Shown: piece by piece, positions 18,308 to 27,498 of the stretch
How the letters are laid out: the number at the start of each line of letters is the position of its first letter
Position numbering within the stretch: the first letter of the stretch is position 1
Source: Okeania sp. SIO1I7
Lineage (GTDB): Bacteria > Cyanobacteriota > Cyanobacteriia > Cyanobacteriales > Microcoleaceae
Direction: 5' to 3'
Assembly (NCBI GenBank): GCA_010672585.1
Contig: JAAHGF010000004.1
Location: forward strand, 257,580-321,579
DNA: 64,000 nt
The notes under the pieces: generated by a model
Database searches by the model: none
What the model saw: the letters and a program-made list of their open reading frames with translations, nothing else
What the model was told of the DNA's origin: nothing
Translations under genes and position numbers: made by a program

Positions 18308-21300
18308 TCAAAGGTGAGCTAAGGGCAAAAGTAACTTACTTTCTACTAAACCACTTTCTTGTAAATTTAACTCCAGTTCTCCTCCCATTTGTTGAATTAC
18401 TCGCCGACAGATAATTAAATGTTTGCCTGGAGGTGAAACCAAGGGAGAAGGTTCTAATACATCTGGGATAGAAGCAGAGTTAAATTCTGCAATTAATTTT
18501 GAACTAATCTTACCTGCATCAAGAATAGAAATTTCTAGCCATTCTTCATCTAAAATTTTGCATTTTATATCAATTTTTCCTCCTGTTTGAGAACGACGAC
18601 AGGCACTAATCAAAAGTTCGTAAACAACTAATTCTAATTTAATACTATCTCCATAAATATTCAAATTTCCTTCCCGATGAACTTCTAATTGCAGTTGTCT
18701 TTTTTTTACTTGGGAATCAATCCGAATGAGCGATCGCCTCAACAAATTAGCTACAGATACAACATCAAAATTTGCTTGTAAACGCCATTTTTCTTGTTTC
18801 AATAATGAAGTAGTAGACGATAACACATTCCCAATTTGCCGTAGTAATTGCTGATAACGTAGATTTGTCAACACATTTTTTTGTTGGGCAGGATTTTCTG
18901 ATGGAGTATAATGCAATTCACTTAACTGTTTAAAACCAGAACCAACAGTACGGTAAAGTTCTTCTAAACGCCTTTGTTTATACCAATTTAACCACTCTAA
19001 TTCCTCTCGTTGAGATTCCAAAGTAGTCTTAACTATCAAATAGCGACGGGACCATGCAAACTGAGAAACCAAATTAGTCAATAAATTTTTCAGAGTTTCA
19101 GTAGGAGAATTTTGTGGTTGTGGCAGTTGTGTTTTTTGCCATAAAATTTTGTGAGGGTCTGCAAGTAACAATATACCCGTTGGTTGATGTTCAACAGCAG
19201 TACGCAAAGCAGTTGCTATGACCTGACCGCTATCAAGAATATTGAGCCACCTTAGAGTTTTTGCTGGTACATCACTCACACTCAGATGCAACCAACCATT
19301 TGTAGAAATTATTTGTTGAATCCAAGAATCAGTGCGAACTGGAATCGAAATTTTCTCAGTGCTAGTAATATGAGACTCAGGATAACTATAGCTCATAACT
19401 CTACCTGTTTGTGATACTGGATACCAAGTAATTAAACCAACTAGGGGAATAGTTTGGGGGTTTATCTCTGCTATTTCCACAATTGCTTGAGCAATAAATT
19501 CGAGAAAGTTTCGTTCGAGATGGTCTAGGGATAAATTTCCTAATACACTCTGTTCTCCAACTGGTTCCAAATTTTTCACTTCTTGCAATAATAAGGAGTT
19601 GGAAGGGTCGATCGATACTTTTGTTGGATTTGCAAGTATTGTAGTTGGTTGCAAAGTAGTTAAACCAGACTGAAGATATTGCATATATTGCTGCTGCTTG
19701 TTTATTATCTGATTAATATGTCTTTGATGCAGCAGAAAACCTAACTGTTGACTGGCAATTTGCACTAATTCTCGTTCATTGCGACTCCAGGTGCGAGGAG
19801 TTTCATAACCAATAATTACGAGTCCTTCGGGTTGGTTGTATCGATCGCCTTGATTTTTTGTAATAAATTCTTCTTGCTCCTTTTTCCCCGCTCCTATTGT
19901 GCTACACAAAAGAAGAGAACGTACTCCAAGTTTTTCAAAATCTTCCTGCCAAGCACCCAATATATGACTTTCTGACCAATTTTCAATTCCTACTACTTCA
20001 GCATTTCGCTCTAGCAAGGTCATATCTTCTTTTCTGAGAGGGGGGAGAGCAGTTTTGACTGTTCGACTTTGGGTAGAATGATTTTGATAAACAACTTCAA
20101 ACTGCCCTCTGTTGCGGATAGTCAACATAAAATATTTAGCACCTAAGCGCTGAGATATTTTTTCCGCTGTTGTTTTTAGGGTTTTTTGCCAATCATCATC
20201 ACCGTAAATAGCGCGAGTTATACCTGCAGTTAAGGTTTGGTCTAGTTTAGCTTGACGAATTTTGTCCTGCATTTCTGAGAGGGGAGAAGTTAAAGCTAGC
20301 AGTTGACCTACTCCTTGCAAATAGTTTTTTTCATCATCTTGCCATGGACGGTTGTGTTGTTCTTCTACGGCAATAAATCCTAATAATTCGTCTTCTAAGA
20401 TAATTGGTGCTGCTAATACAGAAGAAGCTCTGATTTGTCGGGTCAGTCTGCGAGTAATATCATTGTCTACAGAAGTGTAATATTCTCCGATACAGATAAT
20501 TTGTCCAGTTAATAGTACATGATAGAATTCACCTAAATCTTGCAGTGTAATGCCAGAAACAGGACGTTTAAAGTCACTCCATTCTACTATTACTTGATGA
20601 TTACTAGCACGACGCCAAAAATAGCGTCCATTGGGATAATACCAGTAAATATTTGTGCGAGATGGTTGTAAAAATTGATGAGTTATTTCTGCAACTGTTT
20701 CGAGGCGTTGATCTAGGGTTGTTAATTTTCCTAATTGAGATAGTAATGAGAGTATTGGTTCATCAGGTCGTTTTGCTTGTTGCTGTTGCCATTCTTGTTC
20801 TATTTTTTGTAATGTTTGCCCTAGTTCACCCCAAATTAAAGATAGTAGTGCTTTTTCTTCGGACTCTAAAGAAGTTCCCCATTCTTGTGAACCTATTAAG
20901 GCAATACCAAAACATTTTTCTTTGTAATGTATAGGAAAAAAAATTGTACCTTTAATCTGATATGTTTGTGCTATTTTTACCCATTCCCCAACTTGCTTTT
21001 CCGCCCTTAAATCAGCAACTTTAATTGCTTTTATTTCCATTAATACTTGTTCTAATATATCGCCATGACTTATTGTAAATTTTTGTTTGAGAGCAGAAAT
21101 TTCACCATTGGGAGTAATTCCACCTTTGCCTACTATTTTATTTGCTAATCGATCGTACAGGCATACCCAAATCAAACAACAATCAAATTCTGACTGAAGA
21201 TAATTTATGACTTTTTTGATGAGGAAATCTAAATCTTCTTCTTCTCTAATTGCTCTAATTATGCTTTCTAAAGCAATCAAATTATTATGATTTTTTTTTG

Positions 21301-21319
21301 ATTTATTTGTTTTGAACAT
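18308..21319 (-). CDS. Multi-GAF sensor with degenerate kinase end
   Basis: 1003 aa, cytoplasmic, no membrane segment seen. At least three GAF-like units are recognisable (roughly 10-170, 190-350, 370-540), probably a fourth at about 600-760, followed by a helical region (780-880) and a C-terminal GHKL-type ATPase fold. The kinase end looks weakened: the N-box reads YELLISACRRS without the usual Asn, the G1 motif is ILDAGK, and the G2 position is PGKHLIIC; no convincing phospho-His block was found. It may be a pseudokinase or a partner subunit. Start chosen at ATG 21319. A 528-bp gap separates it from divergently oriented pyrD. Confidence 0.75.
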   Translation of the reverse strand: MFKTNKSKKNHNNLIALESIIRAIREEEDLDFLIKKVINYLQSEFDCCLIWVCLYDRLANKIVGKGGITPNGEISALKQKFTISHGDILEQVLMEIKAIKVADLRAEKQVGEWVKIAQTYQIKGTIFFPIHYKEKCFGIALIGSQEWGTSLESEEKALLSLIWGELGQTLQKIEQEWQQQQAKRPDEPILSLLSQLGKLTTLDQRLETVAEITHQFLQPSRTNIYWYYPNGRYFWRRASNHQVIVEWSDFKRPVSGITLQDLGEFYHVLLTGQIICIGEYYTSVDNDITRRLTRQIRASSVLAAPIILEDELLGFIAVEEQHNRPWQDDEKNYLQGVGQLLALTSPLSEMQDKIRQAKLDQTLTAGITRAIYGDDDWQKTLKTTAEKISQRLGAKYFMLTIRNRGQFEVVYQNHSTQSRTVKTALPPLRKEDMTLLERNAEVVGIENWSESHILGAWQEDFEKLGVRSLLLCSTIGAGKKEQEEFITKNQGDRYNQPEGLVIIGYETPRTWSRNERELVQIASQQLGFLLHQRHINQIINKQQQYMQYLQSGLTTLQPTTILANPTKVSIDPSNSLLLQEVKNLEPVGEQSVLGNLSLDHLERNFLEFIAQAIVEIAEINPQTIPLVGLITWYPVSQTGRVMSYSYPESHITSTEKISIPVRTDSWIQQIISTNGWLHLSVSDVPAKTLRWLNILDSGQVIATALRTAVEHQPTGILLLADPHKILWQKTQLPQPQNSPTETLKNLLTNLVSQFAWSRRYLIVKTTLESQREELEWLNWYKQRRLEELYRTVGSGFKQLSELHYTPSENPAQQKNVLTNLRYQQLLRQIGNVLSSTTSLLKQEKWRLQANFDVVSVANLLRRSLIRIDSQVKKRQLQLEVHREGNLNIYGDSIKLELVVYELLISACRRSQTGGKIDIKCKILDEEWLEISILDAGKISSKLIAEFNSASIPDVLEPSPLVSPPGKHLIICRRVIQQMGGELELNLQESGLVESKLLLPLAHL

Positions 21320-21847
21320 CGATAAATTATCCTCATTATTTAATAGTTATTTTGAGAAGAGAAGAAATAGATTATAGTATGTCAGCTTAATTAGTTAGCG
21401 GTCAAAAACTTTCTATTCCTATGGTCTCTTGTCTTATTTCTGCTCTCATAACCCATATTCGGCATTCCCTATTACTGTTCATTTATAAGTATTCAACTAG
21501 ACATAATATTATCAATATTTTTTACTCATAGGTATTAATTTTTATCCGCTAAATCTAGTAAATATGGCTTCATATCAACTTTAGATAAGCCGTGATCAAT
21601 AAAATATCTTGCTTTTGGTGGTGAGAAACAAAAATTGTCTAAAATTTTCCTGTTGAGACGAGTACATATCTCTACGTCTTATTGATCAATAATATTCAAC
21701 TTCACTCGATCTAAATGATATATTAACGATCGATAATTAATTAGTGTGCTTTGATTAAAAAGAGTCTTGTCATCTCAAGATTATACCTTATAAAAATTTG
21801 AGTTTTCATTTTTAGTTTTTAATTGTCAACTACTATTTAGAATTCAA
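21320..21847. other. Divergent intergenic region, no gene seen
   Basis: 528 AT-rich bases between two divergent genes. It must hold both promoters, but I could not pick convincing -35/-10 pairs. No coding frame and none of the named repeat families were found. Confidence 0.5.
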
Positions 21848-23026
21848 GTGTTAAATATTTATCCTTCTGTCATACTTCCAACTCTATTTTCCGTATTAAA
21901 ATCCGATCCAGAATGGATACATCATCAAGTCCTAAATATTCTCAGTTTTATGGATACTAACTCCTCCAGTAAACTAATAAGTGGGTTGCAGACAATGATG
22001 CAAAAATCTTTATGTTTTGAGGATATTCGCCTAGAACAAACTTTATGGGGATTAAACTTTAAAAATCCCGTGGGTTTAGCTGCAGGATTTGATAAAGATG
22101 GTGTGGCCATTAATGCCTGGCCTCAATTAGGTTTTGGGTTTGCTGAACTTGGTACAGTTACTTTTCATCAACAACCGGGAAATCCTCAGCCAAGATTGTT
22201 TCGTTTGCCAATGGATCGAGCTGCTTTGAATAGAATGGGATTTAATAATCAAGGTGCTGCTGCTTTAGCTATGAGATTACAATCTCAAGGAAAAAATATT
22301 CCAGAGACTCTCAGATTGCAGGAGAATAATTATTCTTTTTATCCTAATTTTTTTCCTTATGGTATAAATATTGGTAAATCCAAGATAACATCTTTAGAGG
22401 CAGCAGCAACAGATTATTTAGGTAGTTTTAGATTGTTAAAAGATTGGGGTGATTATTTTGTAGTTAATGTTTCTTCTCCTAATACTCCAGGGTTACGTTC
22501 CCTGCAAAATGCCGATAATTTAAGTAAAATCTTAGCAGATTTACAAGCAGAAAATCAAGTTATTAAGCCAATTTTAATTAAGATTGCACCAGATTTAGAA
22601 AAAGAAGCGATCGCCTCAATACTAGACCTAATTAAAGCATATCAAATATCTGGTATAATTGCCACTAATACAACTATTAGTCGTGAGGGATTAAAAACTA
22701 AAATTCTTGCAGCAACAGGTAAAGCTGTAACTGAAGAAGCAGGTGGAATTAGTGGCGCACCATTAACCCAAAGATCGACAGAAATAATTAAATTCATCTG
22801 GCAAGAAACAGAGGGAAAATTACCAATAATTGGTGTAGGTGGTATATTTACTGCGGAAGATGCGTGGAATAAAATTACCGCGGGGGCAAGTCTAATTCAA
22901 GTTTATACAGGATGGGTATATCAAGGACCGGGAATGGTCAAACAAATTCTTCAGGGACTACTACAAAAGTTAGATGAAGAGGGATTAAATTCTATTTCTG
23001 AAGCTGTTGGTTTAGCAAATAAATAG
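21848..23026 (+). CDS. pyrD: Dihydroorotate dehydrogenase (quinone)
   Basis: Fourth step of pyrimidine synthesis, oxidising dihydroorotate to orotate with FMN and passing electrons to quinone at the membrane. 392 aa, class 2. Seen: [28 protein letters not shown], the catalytic-Ser motif [23 protein letters not shown] and GVGGI, all in the expected order. There is an extra stretch of roughly 20 residues (around 140-165) before YGINIGKSK, slightly lengthening the protein. Start is GTG at 21848; the first residues resemble the membrane-associating helix of this class. Pyrimidine salvage (upp) and catabolism genes also occur in this window. Confidence 0.96.
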   Translation: MLNIYPSVILPTLFSVLKSDPEWIHHQVLNILSFMDTNSSSKLISGLQTMMQKSLCFEDIRLEQTLWGLNFKNPVGLAAGFDKDGVAINAWPQLGFGFAELGTVTFHQQPGNPQPRLFRLPMDRAALNRMGFNNQGAAALAMRLQSQGKNIPETLRLQENNYSFYPNFFPYGINIGKSKITSLEAAATDYLGSFRLLKDWGDYFVVNVSSPNTPGLRSLQNADNLSKILADLQAENQVIKPILIKIAPDLEKEAIASILDLIKAYQISGIIATNTTISREGLKTKILAATGKAVTEEAGGISGAPLTQRSTEIIKFIWQETEGKLPIIGVGGIFTAEDAWNKITAGASLIQVYTGWVYQGPGMVKQILQGLLQKLDEEGLNSISEAVGLANK

Positions 23027-23032
23027 GTTCTA

Positions 23033-23062
23033 AGCATTTTCGTTCCGGAATGCTCCGCAAAC
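23033..23062 (+). repeat. AGCATT...AATGCT hairpin repeat
   Basis: An agcatt/aatgct hairpin followed by ccgcaaacagctatta. Close relatives at 30311, 33732 (inverted) and 50519; partial matches in 18020 and 43262. REP-like in form. Confidence 0.6.
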
Positions 23063-23462
23063 AGCTATTAGTTGTCAGCTCAAGCACAATAAGACCTCAC
23101 TTTTGTAGTAAGATTTAACTCTGGCTCAATAAAGCTTTTATCGGCGTTGGTAAAGCGCGTGTATGATATTAATCTTAATTACTTAGGAGTCAACCCACCC
23201 CTCGCCCCTCCCCCTCCCAGGAGGGGAAGTCAGGAGTCAGGAGTCAGGAGGGAAGAAAGAAGAAGAAAGAGGAATAGAAGGAGAAAGTTTTTCGGGGAGC
23301 GTAAAAGTCACGGAGTTCTATAGCGCTCTTATCCGGACATGATATCATACCTCAAATTACCAACGCCCTTTTATCTAATACCAAAAGCCATCGCTGTTAA
23401 CGCAGTTCCTCTGCAGGAGACTAGCTAACGGTTAAGTGCTTACGAAAGTATTTCTTTTTTAA

Positions 23463-23722
23463 TTATGGCTTGCTGATTAATTATCAAACCATTTACAGGT
23501 AAAGCTTTGATCCTTCTTGTATTCCCAATTAGTCTAAAACCCTCAAAAAGTTAGCATAAAAGGCAAACCTTCGGACAGAAAAATTGAGGTACAATTCTTA
23601 CTCCTACCTCCTATAAATTCCCCGTTTCTCCTGACTCTGTCCTTCCCCTCCCCTCCTGGGAGGGGCCAGGGGGTGGGTTGACTCCTACCCCTACCACTCA
23701 TACTTTCCATACGCAAACCCTA
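23463..23722. repeat. MITE-like element with TAGGG(C/T)TTGC ends, copy 2
   Basis: It begins atggcttgctgattaatt and ends catacgcaaaccctaatta, matching the copy at 13510. It ends just upstream of the SanA-like gene and may contribute its promoter. Confidence 0.55.
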
Positions 23723-23736
23723 ATTAATTATTGCCT

Positions 23737-24396
23737 ATGTTACCTAAATTATTGTTACTCAATCAACGCTTAATTTTTCTAGTTTTAATATTAACAATGC
23801 TACTAATTCCTCTAGCTTTAAACGTTTATGTCAGAATAGCGACAAGCAAATATCGCTACAAAAATCCAGAAGAAGTGCCAGCTAAACCTATTGCCATAGT
23901 TTTTGGGGCAGGAGTTTGGGAAGATGGTACCCCCACACCAATGTTAGCTGACCGAGTACAAGGAGCGGTTAATTTATACAACATTGGTAGTATTAAAAAA
24001 ATTTTGATGACTGGTGACAATAGCACCCCTGATTATAATGAGGTAAAAGCTATGGAAGAATATGCTATTAATCATGGTGTATCTGTTGAAGATATTACTC
24101 TAGATTATGCTGGTTTTAGCACTTATGAAAGTTGTTATCGGGCAAAAGAAATATTTGGTATTACCCAAGCAGTTTTAGTAACTCAAAACTATCATTTACC
24201 TCGTGCAGTTTATACCTGTCGTCAACTAGGGGTAGATGCTGTAGGTTTAGGTACACCAGATTGGGGAAAATTTAGAAATGATTCTATGAGACGTTATTCT
24301 ATCCGTGAATTTTTGGCAGTCTTAAAAGCATTGTTGGAAGTTCATATTACTCGTCCTAAACCAACTTTTTTAGGACCTTTTGAGGGAATTAGTTAA
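23737..24396 (+). CDS. SanA/YdcF-like DUF218 membrane protein
   Basis: About 219 aa. A single N-terminal membrane segment (residues about 8-30: LNQRLIFLVLILTMLLIPLA), then the DUF218 fold: VFGAGVWEDGTPTPMLADRV, MTGDNS, EVKAMEEYA, AGFSTYESC, VTQNYHLPRA. These motifs match SanA-like members, which affect envelope barrier function (vancomycin sensitivity in E. coli) through an unknown mechanism. A TTG at 23731 also opens the frame two codons earlier; I prefer the ATG at 23737. No operon partner: the aldolase gene begins about 100 bp downstream after an AT heptamer run. The exact activity is not known. Confidence 0.88.
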   Translation: MLPKLLLLNQRLIFLVLILTMLLIPLALNVYVRIATSKYRYKNPEEVPAKPIAIVFGAGVWEDGTPTPMLADRVQGAVNLYNIGSIKKILMTGDNSTPDYNEVKAMEEYAINHGVSVEDITLDYAGFSTYESCYRAKEIFGITQAVLVTQNYHLPRAVYTCRQLGVDAVGLGTPDWGKFRNDSMRRYSIREFLAVLKALLEVHITRPKPTFLGPFEGIS

Positions 24397-24418
24397 TTAA
24401 TGGGAAAGGCAGAAATAA

Positions 24419-24453
24419 ACAATTAATAATTAATAATTAATAATTAACAATTA
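24419..24453. repeat. AATTAAT heptamer tandem repeat
   Basis: Short tandemly repeated heptamers (aattaat/aataatt). The same run recurs near 38748, 43063, 45125, 51945 and 59757, often next to a ttacctc sequence, as here. Confidence 0.8.
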
Positions 24454-24497
24454 CCTCTTCTGTATTGATTTTTTGATGATTTTTAATAGGAGGAAAA

Positions 24498-25136
24498 ATG
24501 GTTCTTTATCTTGACTCAGCAATAGTAACAGAAGCAAGAGTTGCCAGTAAATTTGGTTGGATATCTGGGGTGACAACTAACCCAACTTTGCTGGCAAAAA
24601 GTGATTTGTCTCCAGAAGCAACATTAAAGGAACTTTCAGAAATTGTTTCAGGAGAATTATATTATCAACTTACTGCTACTAACTTTGATGACATGATGGC
24701 AGAAGCGAAAGCTGCATCAAAATTAATTGGTCACAAAATAGTTCTGAAAATTCCGGCAACTACCACTGGTTTTCAATTGGTATCCCATTTGTCTGAAGAT
24801 ATTGACTGTTCGGTAACCGGAATATATCATCCCGCTCAAGCAGTAGTAGCTGCAGAAGCAGGTGCTAAATATGCGATCGCCTACGTCAACCGGGCAACAA
24901 GATTATTGGGAGATGGTTTAAAGTTGGTGCGAGAGATGACTGAGGTAGTTCAGGGTAGCGGTACAGAAATTTTAGCAGCAAGTGTGAAATCTCCTGATGA
25001 GGCTGTGGCCACTTTACTGGCAGGTGCTAATCATCTGACATTACCATTTTCTGTGTTACAAGCAATGACGACCCAGGAATTATCAGAGCAAACTTTTAAA
25101 GAATTTAATGAAAAAGGAAGAGGAATTATGTATTAA
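24498..25136 (+). CDS. Transaldolase/fructose-6-phosphate aldolase-like protein
   Basis: 212 aa, the length of the short FSA/TalC-type branch of the transaldolase family. Seen: MVLYLDSA at the N-terminus (the conserved Asp), SGVTTNPTLL, the Schiff-base lysine in VLKIPATT, SVTGIYHPAQA, AYVNR and LAASVKSP. Members form a Schiff base with dihydroxyacetone-type donors or transfer the same three-carbon unit in the pentose phosphate pathway; sequence alone does not separate transaldolase from FSA activity. A strong ribosome site aggagg lies 6 bp before ATG 24498. It stands alone, followed by a repeat-rich gap. Confidence 0.9.
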   Translation: MVLYLDSAIVTEARVASKFGWISGVTTNPTLLAKSDLSPEATLKELSEIVSGELYYQLTATNFDDMMAEAKAASKLIGHKIVLKIPATTTGFQLVSHLSEDIDCSVTGIYHPAQAVVAAEAGAKYAIAYVNRATRLLGDGLKLVREMTEVVQGSGTEILAASVKSPDEAVATLLAGANHLTLPFSVLQAMTTQELSEQTFKEFNEKGRGIMY

Positions 25137-25322
25137 TTGACAATGAGAAAATATCTGTAGGAGGAAGCTAATATGGAGGATAAATTATAGAAATTTCCAC
25201 ACACAGGCAGAATAATTTTACCCTATTAGCCATTTAGTGTGAATTCTTCATATTTTTACTTCTCCGCCACTACCCTACTCCCCCACTCAAAAACTTTTCT
25301 AAATTTTTTTGAGAAATGGTAT

Positions 25323-25613
25323 AACCCACATTCGGAACTTCAAGAGCGTATCATTAAAAGTAGTATATAAATTTGTATTTTGGTAAGTATTTATACTATG
25401 CAAATCATCTCAATTACTTTTTTCGTTCATCAAATTCCGAGTCAAAAATTTACGCATAAATACTTGTTTGATTGATTACTCAATCACGGCAGTCATGATT
25501 TTCTTCTCAAATTCTGTCTCCTATCTTCCCCTCCCCTCCTGGGAGGGGCGAGGGGTGGGTTGTCTCCTGACTCCTTCTTCGGTTGCTACATTTTGTGGTG
25601 CGGAATGTGGGGT
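25323..25613. repeat. MITE-like element with ACCCACATTCCGCAC ends, copy 1
   Basis: Left end aacccacattcggaactt, right end tggtgcggaatgtggggt. Flanked by ATA on both sides. Shares interior 'aagtatttatacta' and 'gcataaatactt' with the copy at 61360-61641. Confidence 0.6.
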
Positions 25614-25617
25614 ATAA

Positions 25618-25690
25618 TATCATGTCCGGTTGAATACTTATACTTTAGTGGAAGGAAGGCAGGGGGTAGAAGGGAAAGAAAGGTTCAAAG
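25618..25690. mobile_element. TATCATGTCCGG-family left end, partner missing
   Basis: The 12-bp end tatcatgtccgg preceded by TAA, followed by ttgaatacttatactttagtg as in the copy at 14944. No matching right end could be found downstream before the next gene, so this is a truncated copy; the given end is nominal. Confidence 0.5.
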
Positions 25691-25908
25691 GGAGAAGGTT
25701 TTTGATCACGCTATGATCTGAACAGTGTAATTAAAAGAGACGTTAGGAGATGTCCCTTGGACATAAAAGAGAATCTATGACCTAAAAACTGGTATTGAAG
25801 CTATTTATTCTGACTCCTGAATCCTTACCTGACTTCTAAGAAATATTCTAGCTATTTGTAGCAAATATTTATTAATTTGGTATGATTTTTGAATCCTGAA
25901 CTTGAATA

Positions 25909-26463
25909 TTATTCAAATAATAATTCCCTAGCTCCAGCATAACCAGATTCTACTATTTGACAAGCCATTTGTTCATAAGCTCCAGACTCATTTGGTGTAG
26001 TAGTTGCCAAACCATCTACATAGCGATTAAACATACAAAAAGCTGCTGCAATTAATACTGTGTCGTGAATTTCTCTATCTGTTGCACCTACACTTTTTGC
26101 CTCTTGAATATCATCCTCAGAAACTTGTTTGCCACCAAGTTGTACTTTTGCTGCTATTTTCAATAGCGCTCTAAGTTTGTCAGTAATATCTGCATTCTCA
26201 ACGTTGTCGTAAACTGCATCAACTAAATTACTATTGCGTTTGAGAAGTTGTTTTGCAACCGTACCATGAACACCTGTACAAAAGTTACATTCGTTCAAGT
26301 GGGATACATAAGCACCTATTAACTCCCGCTCCTCAACTGATAGGGGTGAGTCTCCTCTCAATAAGGTTTCGCTCAATTCCAACAGCAGTTTGCCTGTATC
26401 TGGTCGATATTTCATTAATCCCACAATGCCGGGAAAGCCTGATGGTATATCTATATGTGCCAT
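25909..26463 (-). CDS. AhpD-like carboxymuconolactone decarboxylase family protein
   Basis: 184 aa. The AhpD-type redox motif CNFCTGVH lies near residues 65-72 with an upstream Glu-rich helix (SVEERELIGAYVSHLNECNFC), placing it in the peroxidase-like branch of the CMD family rather than the aromatic decarboxylases. Such proteins reduce peroxides through the Cys-x-x-Cys pair. Start is ATG 26463, with a ribosome site (gagga) just upstream. It is divergent from a TetR-type gene, and an exact 26-bp palindrome sits 18 bp before its start, so it is probably the repressor's target. Substrate unknown. Confidence 0.88.
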   Translation of the reverse strand: MAHIDIPSGFPGIVGLMKYRPDTGKLLLELSETLLRGDSPLSVEERELIGAYVSHLNECNFCTGVHGTVAKQLLKRNSNLVDAVYDNVENADITDKLRALLKIAAKVQLGGKQVSEDDIQEAKSVGATDREIHDTVLIAAAFCMFNRYVDGLATTTPNESGAYEQMACQIVESGYAGARELLFE

Positions 26464-26480
26464 CTGTCGCTCCTCTTCAT

Positions 26481-26506
26481 TTACTAACTAAATATTTAGT
26501 TAGTAA
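26481..26506. promoter_or_regulatory. 26-bp perfect palindromic operator
   Basis: A perfect 26-bp inverted repeat with half-site ttactaactaaat, located between the divergent AhpD-like and TetR-like genes and next to the former's start. Length, symmetry and position fit a TetR-family operator. Binding is inferred. Confidence 0.8.
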
Positions 26507-26669
26507 CTAAGATAAAGCTTTTAAATGTGGTTTGTCAAGAGTTAATGAAGCAAATGCTAATATTAACTAGCTAAAGATAAAGGCCAAAATATGGCCATAA
26601 AAATTAGTGTAAAGCTTGGCCTTTTCAGAGTAAGGCAGTAAATTTTTTGGGAGTCTATTTATAACAGTT

Positions 26670-27341
26670 GTGAACCATCAAGGCAAAAAAAAACCATCGC
26701 CTAACAAGAAAGAAAGGTTGCGCGATCGAGAAGCAACAAAAGCAGAAATTTTAGATGCAGCAGAAGAGGAATTTGCGAAATATGGTTTAGCAGGGGCCAA
26801 GATAGACGCGATCGCAGCTCGTACAGGAGTAACAAAAGCCATGATTTACTATTACTTCAAAAGTAAGGATGCTTTGTATCAGGAAGTTTTTCAACGCTTG
26901 GTCAAAGAACTTAATCAAATGATTCAGCAGTCACACCTGGACCAGTTCCCAGCAGAAGTAGCTTTGAAAATGGTAATACATTCAGCGATCGCCTACGAAG
27001 CATCTCATCCGTATAGAGGGAGACTGTGGTTCCATGAAGCAATTCAAAATCAGGGTAAATACGGAAAATTAACTGGTTGGCAAGATAGCTTTGTATTTTT
27101 AATGGGTATTTTGGAGCGAGGAATAGCAGAAGGAAGTTTCCGGCAGGTTGACCCATTTTTGACAACTATAAATATTCTAGGGATTTGTGTTTTTTATTTT
27201 GATGCTCAAGAAAATCTCAGTTATCTCAAACCCGATCGACAACTTCTGAGTCAGGAAATGATTGAAAAACAAACTCAAGAAGTCATCAATTTAGTTCTAG
27301 GTGGCGTGCTTTTATATTCAGAAAACTCTAGTAAAGTTTAA
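26670..27341 (+). CDS. TetR-family transcriptional regulator
   Basis: 223 aa. The N-terminal DNA-binding domain is clear: ATKAEILDAAEEEFAKYGL, then the helix-turn-helix KIDAIAARTGVTKAMIYYYF followed by KSKDALYQEVF (about 24-71). The C-terminal half is the variable ligand-binding, dimerising domain and resembles the CerR/YbiH-like type. Start is GTG 26670; a Lys-rich stretch of 17 residues precedes the HTH. It likely represses the divergent AhpD-like gene, and perhaps itself, through the palindrome at 26481. Ligand unknown, though an oxidised or electrophilic compound would suit the neighbour. Confidence 0.93.
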   Translation: MNHQGKKKPSPNKKERLRDREATKAEILDAAEEEFAKYGLAGAKIDAIAARTGVTKAMIYYYFKSKDALYQEVFQRLVKELNQMIQQSHLDQFPAEVALKMVIHSAIAYEASHPYRGRLWFHEAIQNQGKYGKLTGWQDSFVFLMGILERGIAEGSFRQVDPFLTTINILGICVFYFDAQENLSYLKPDRQLLSQEMIEKQTQEVINLVLGGVLLYSENSSKV

Positions 27342-27498
27342 AAGACAAAAAAAGTTAAATTTTTCTGTAGTAATTTAATTAGTTTATTTTTGACATCTAT
27401 AATTAACTTTTAATAATTTGGAATCTATTCGGGATACTAGGAGCGTCATAATCGCTGTTTATATTGACGATCCCCAATCAATAAATCCCCAATACTTT

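Larger units (their letters stand above)
23027..23730. other. Nested repeat block between pyrD and the SanA-like gene
   Basis: No gene. It holds a hairpin repeat (23033-23062), a tcggcgttggta...ttaccaacgcc element (ends near 23141 and 23375) that appears split by a TATCATGTCCGG-type right end (23334-23345), runs of 'gtcaggagtcaggag', and a TAGGG(C/T)TTGC-ended element (23463-23722) that stops within 15 bp of the next start codon. Confidence 0.6.
25137..25908. other. Intergenic region with two MITE-like elements
   Basis: No gene. It holds an element with aacccacatt / gtgcggaatgtggggt ends (25323-25613) and, directly after it, a TATCATGTCCGG-type left end (25618, preceded by TAA) whose right end was not found. 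Confidence 0.6.
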
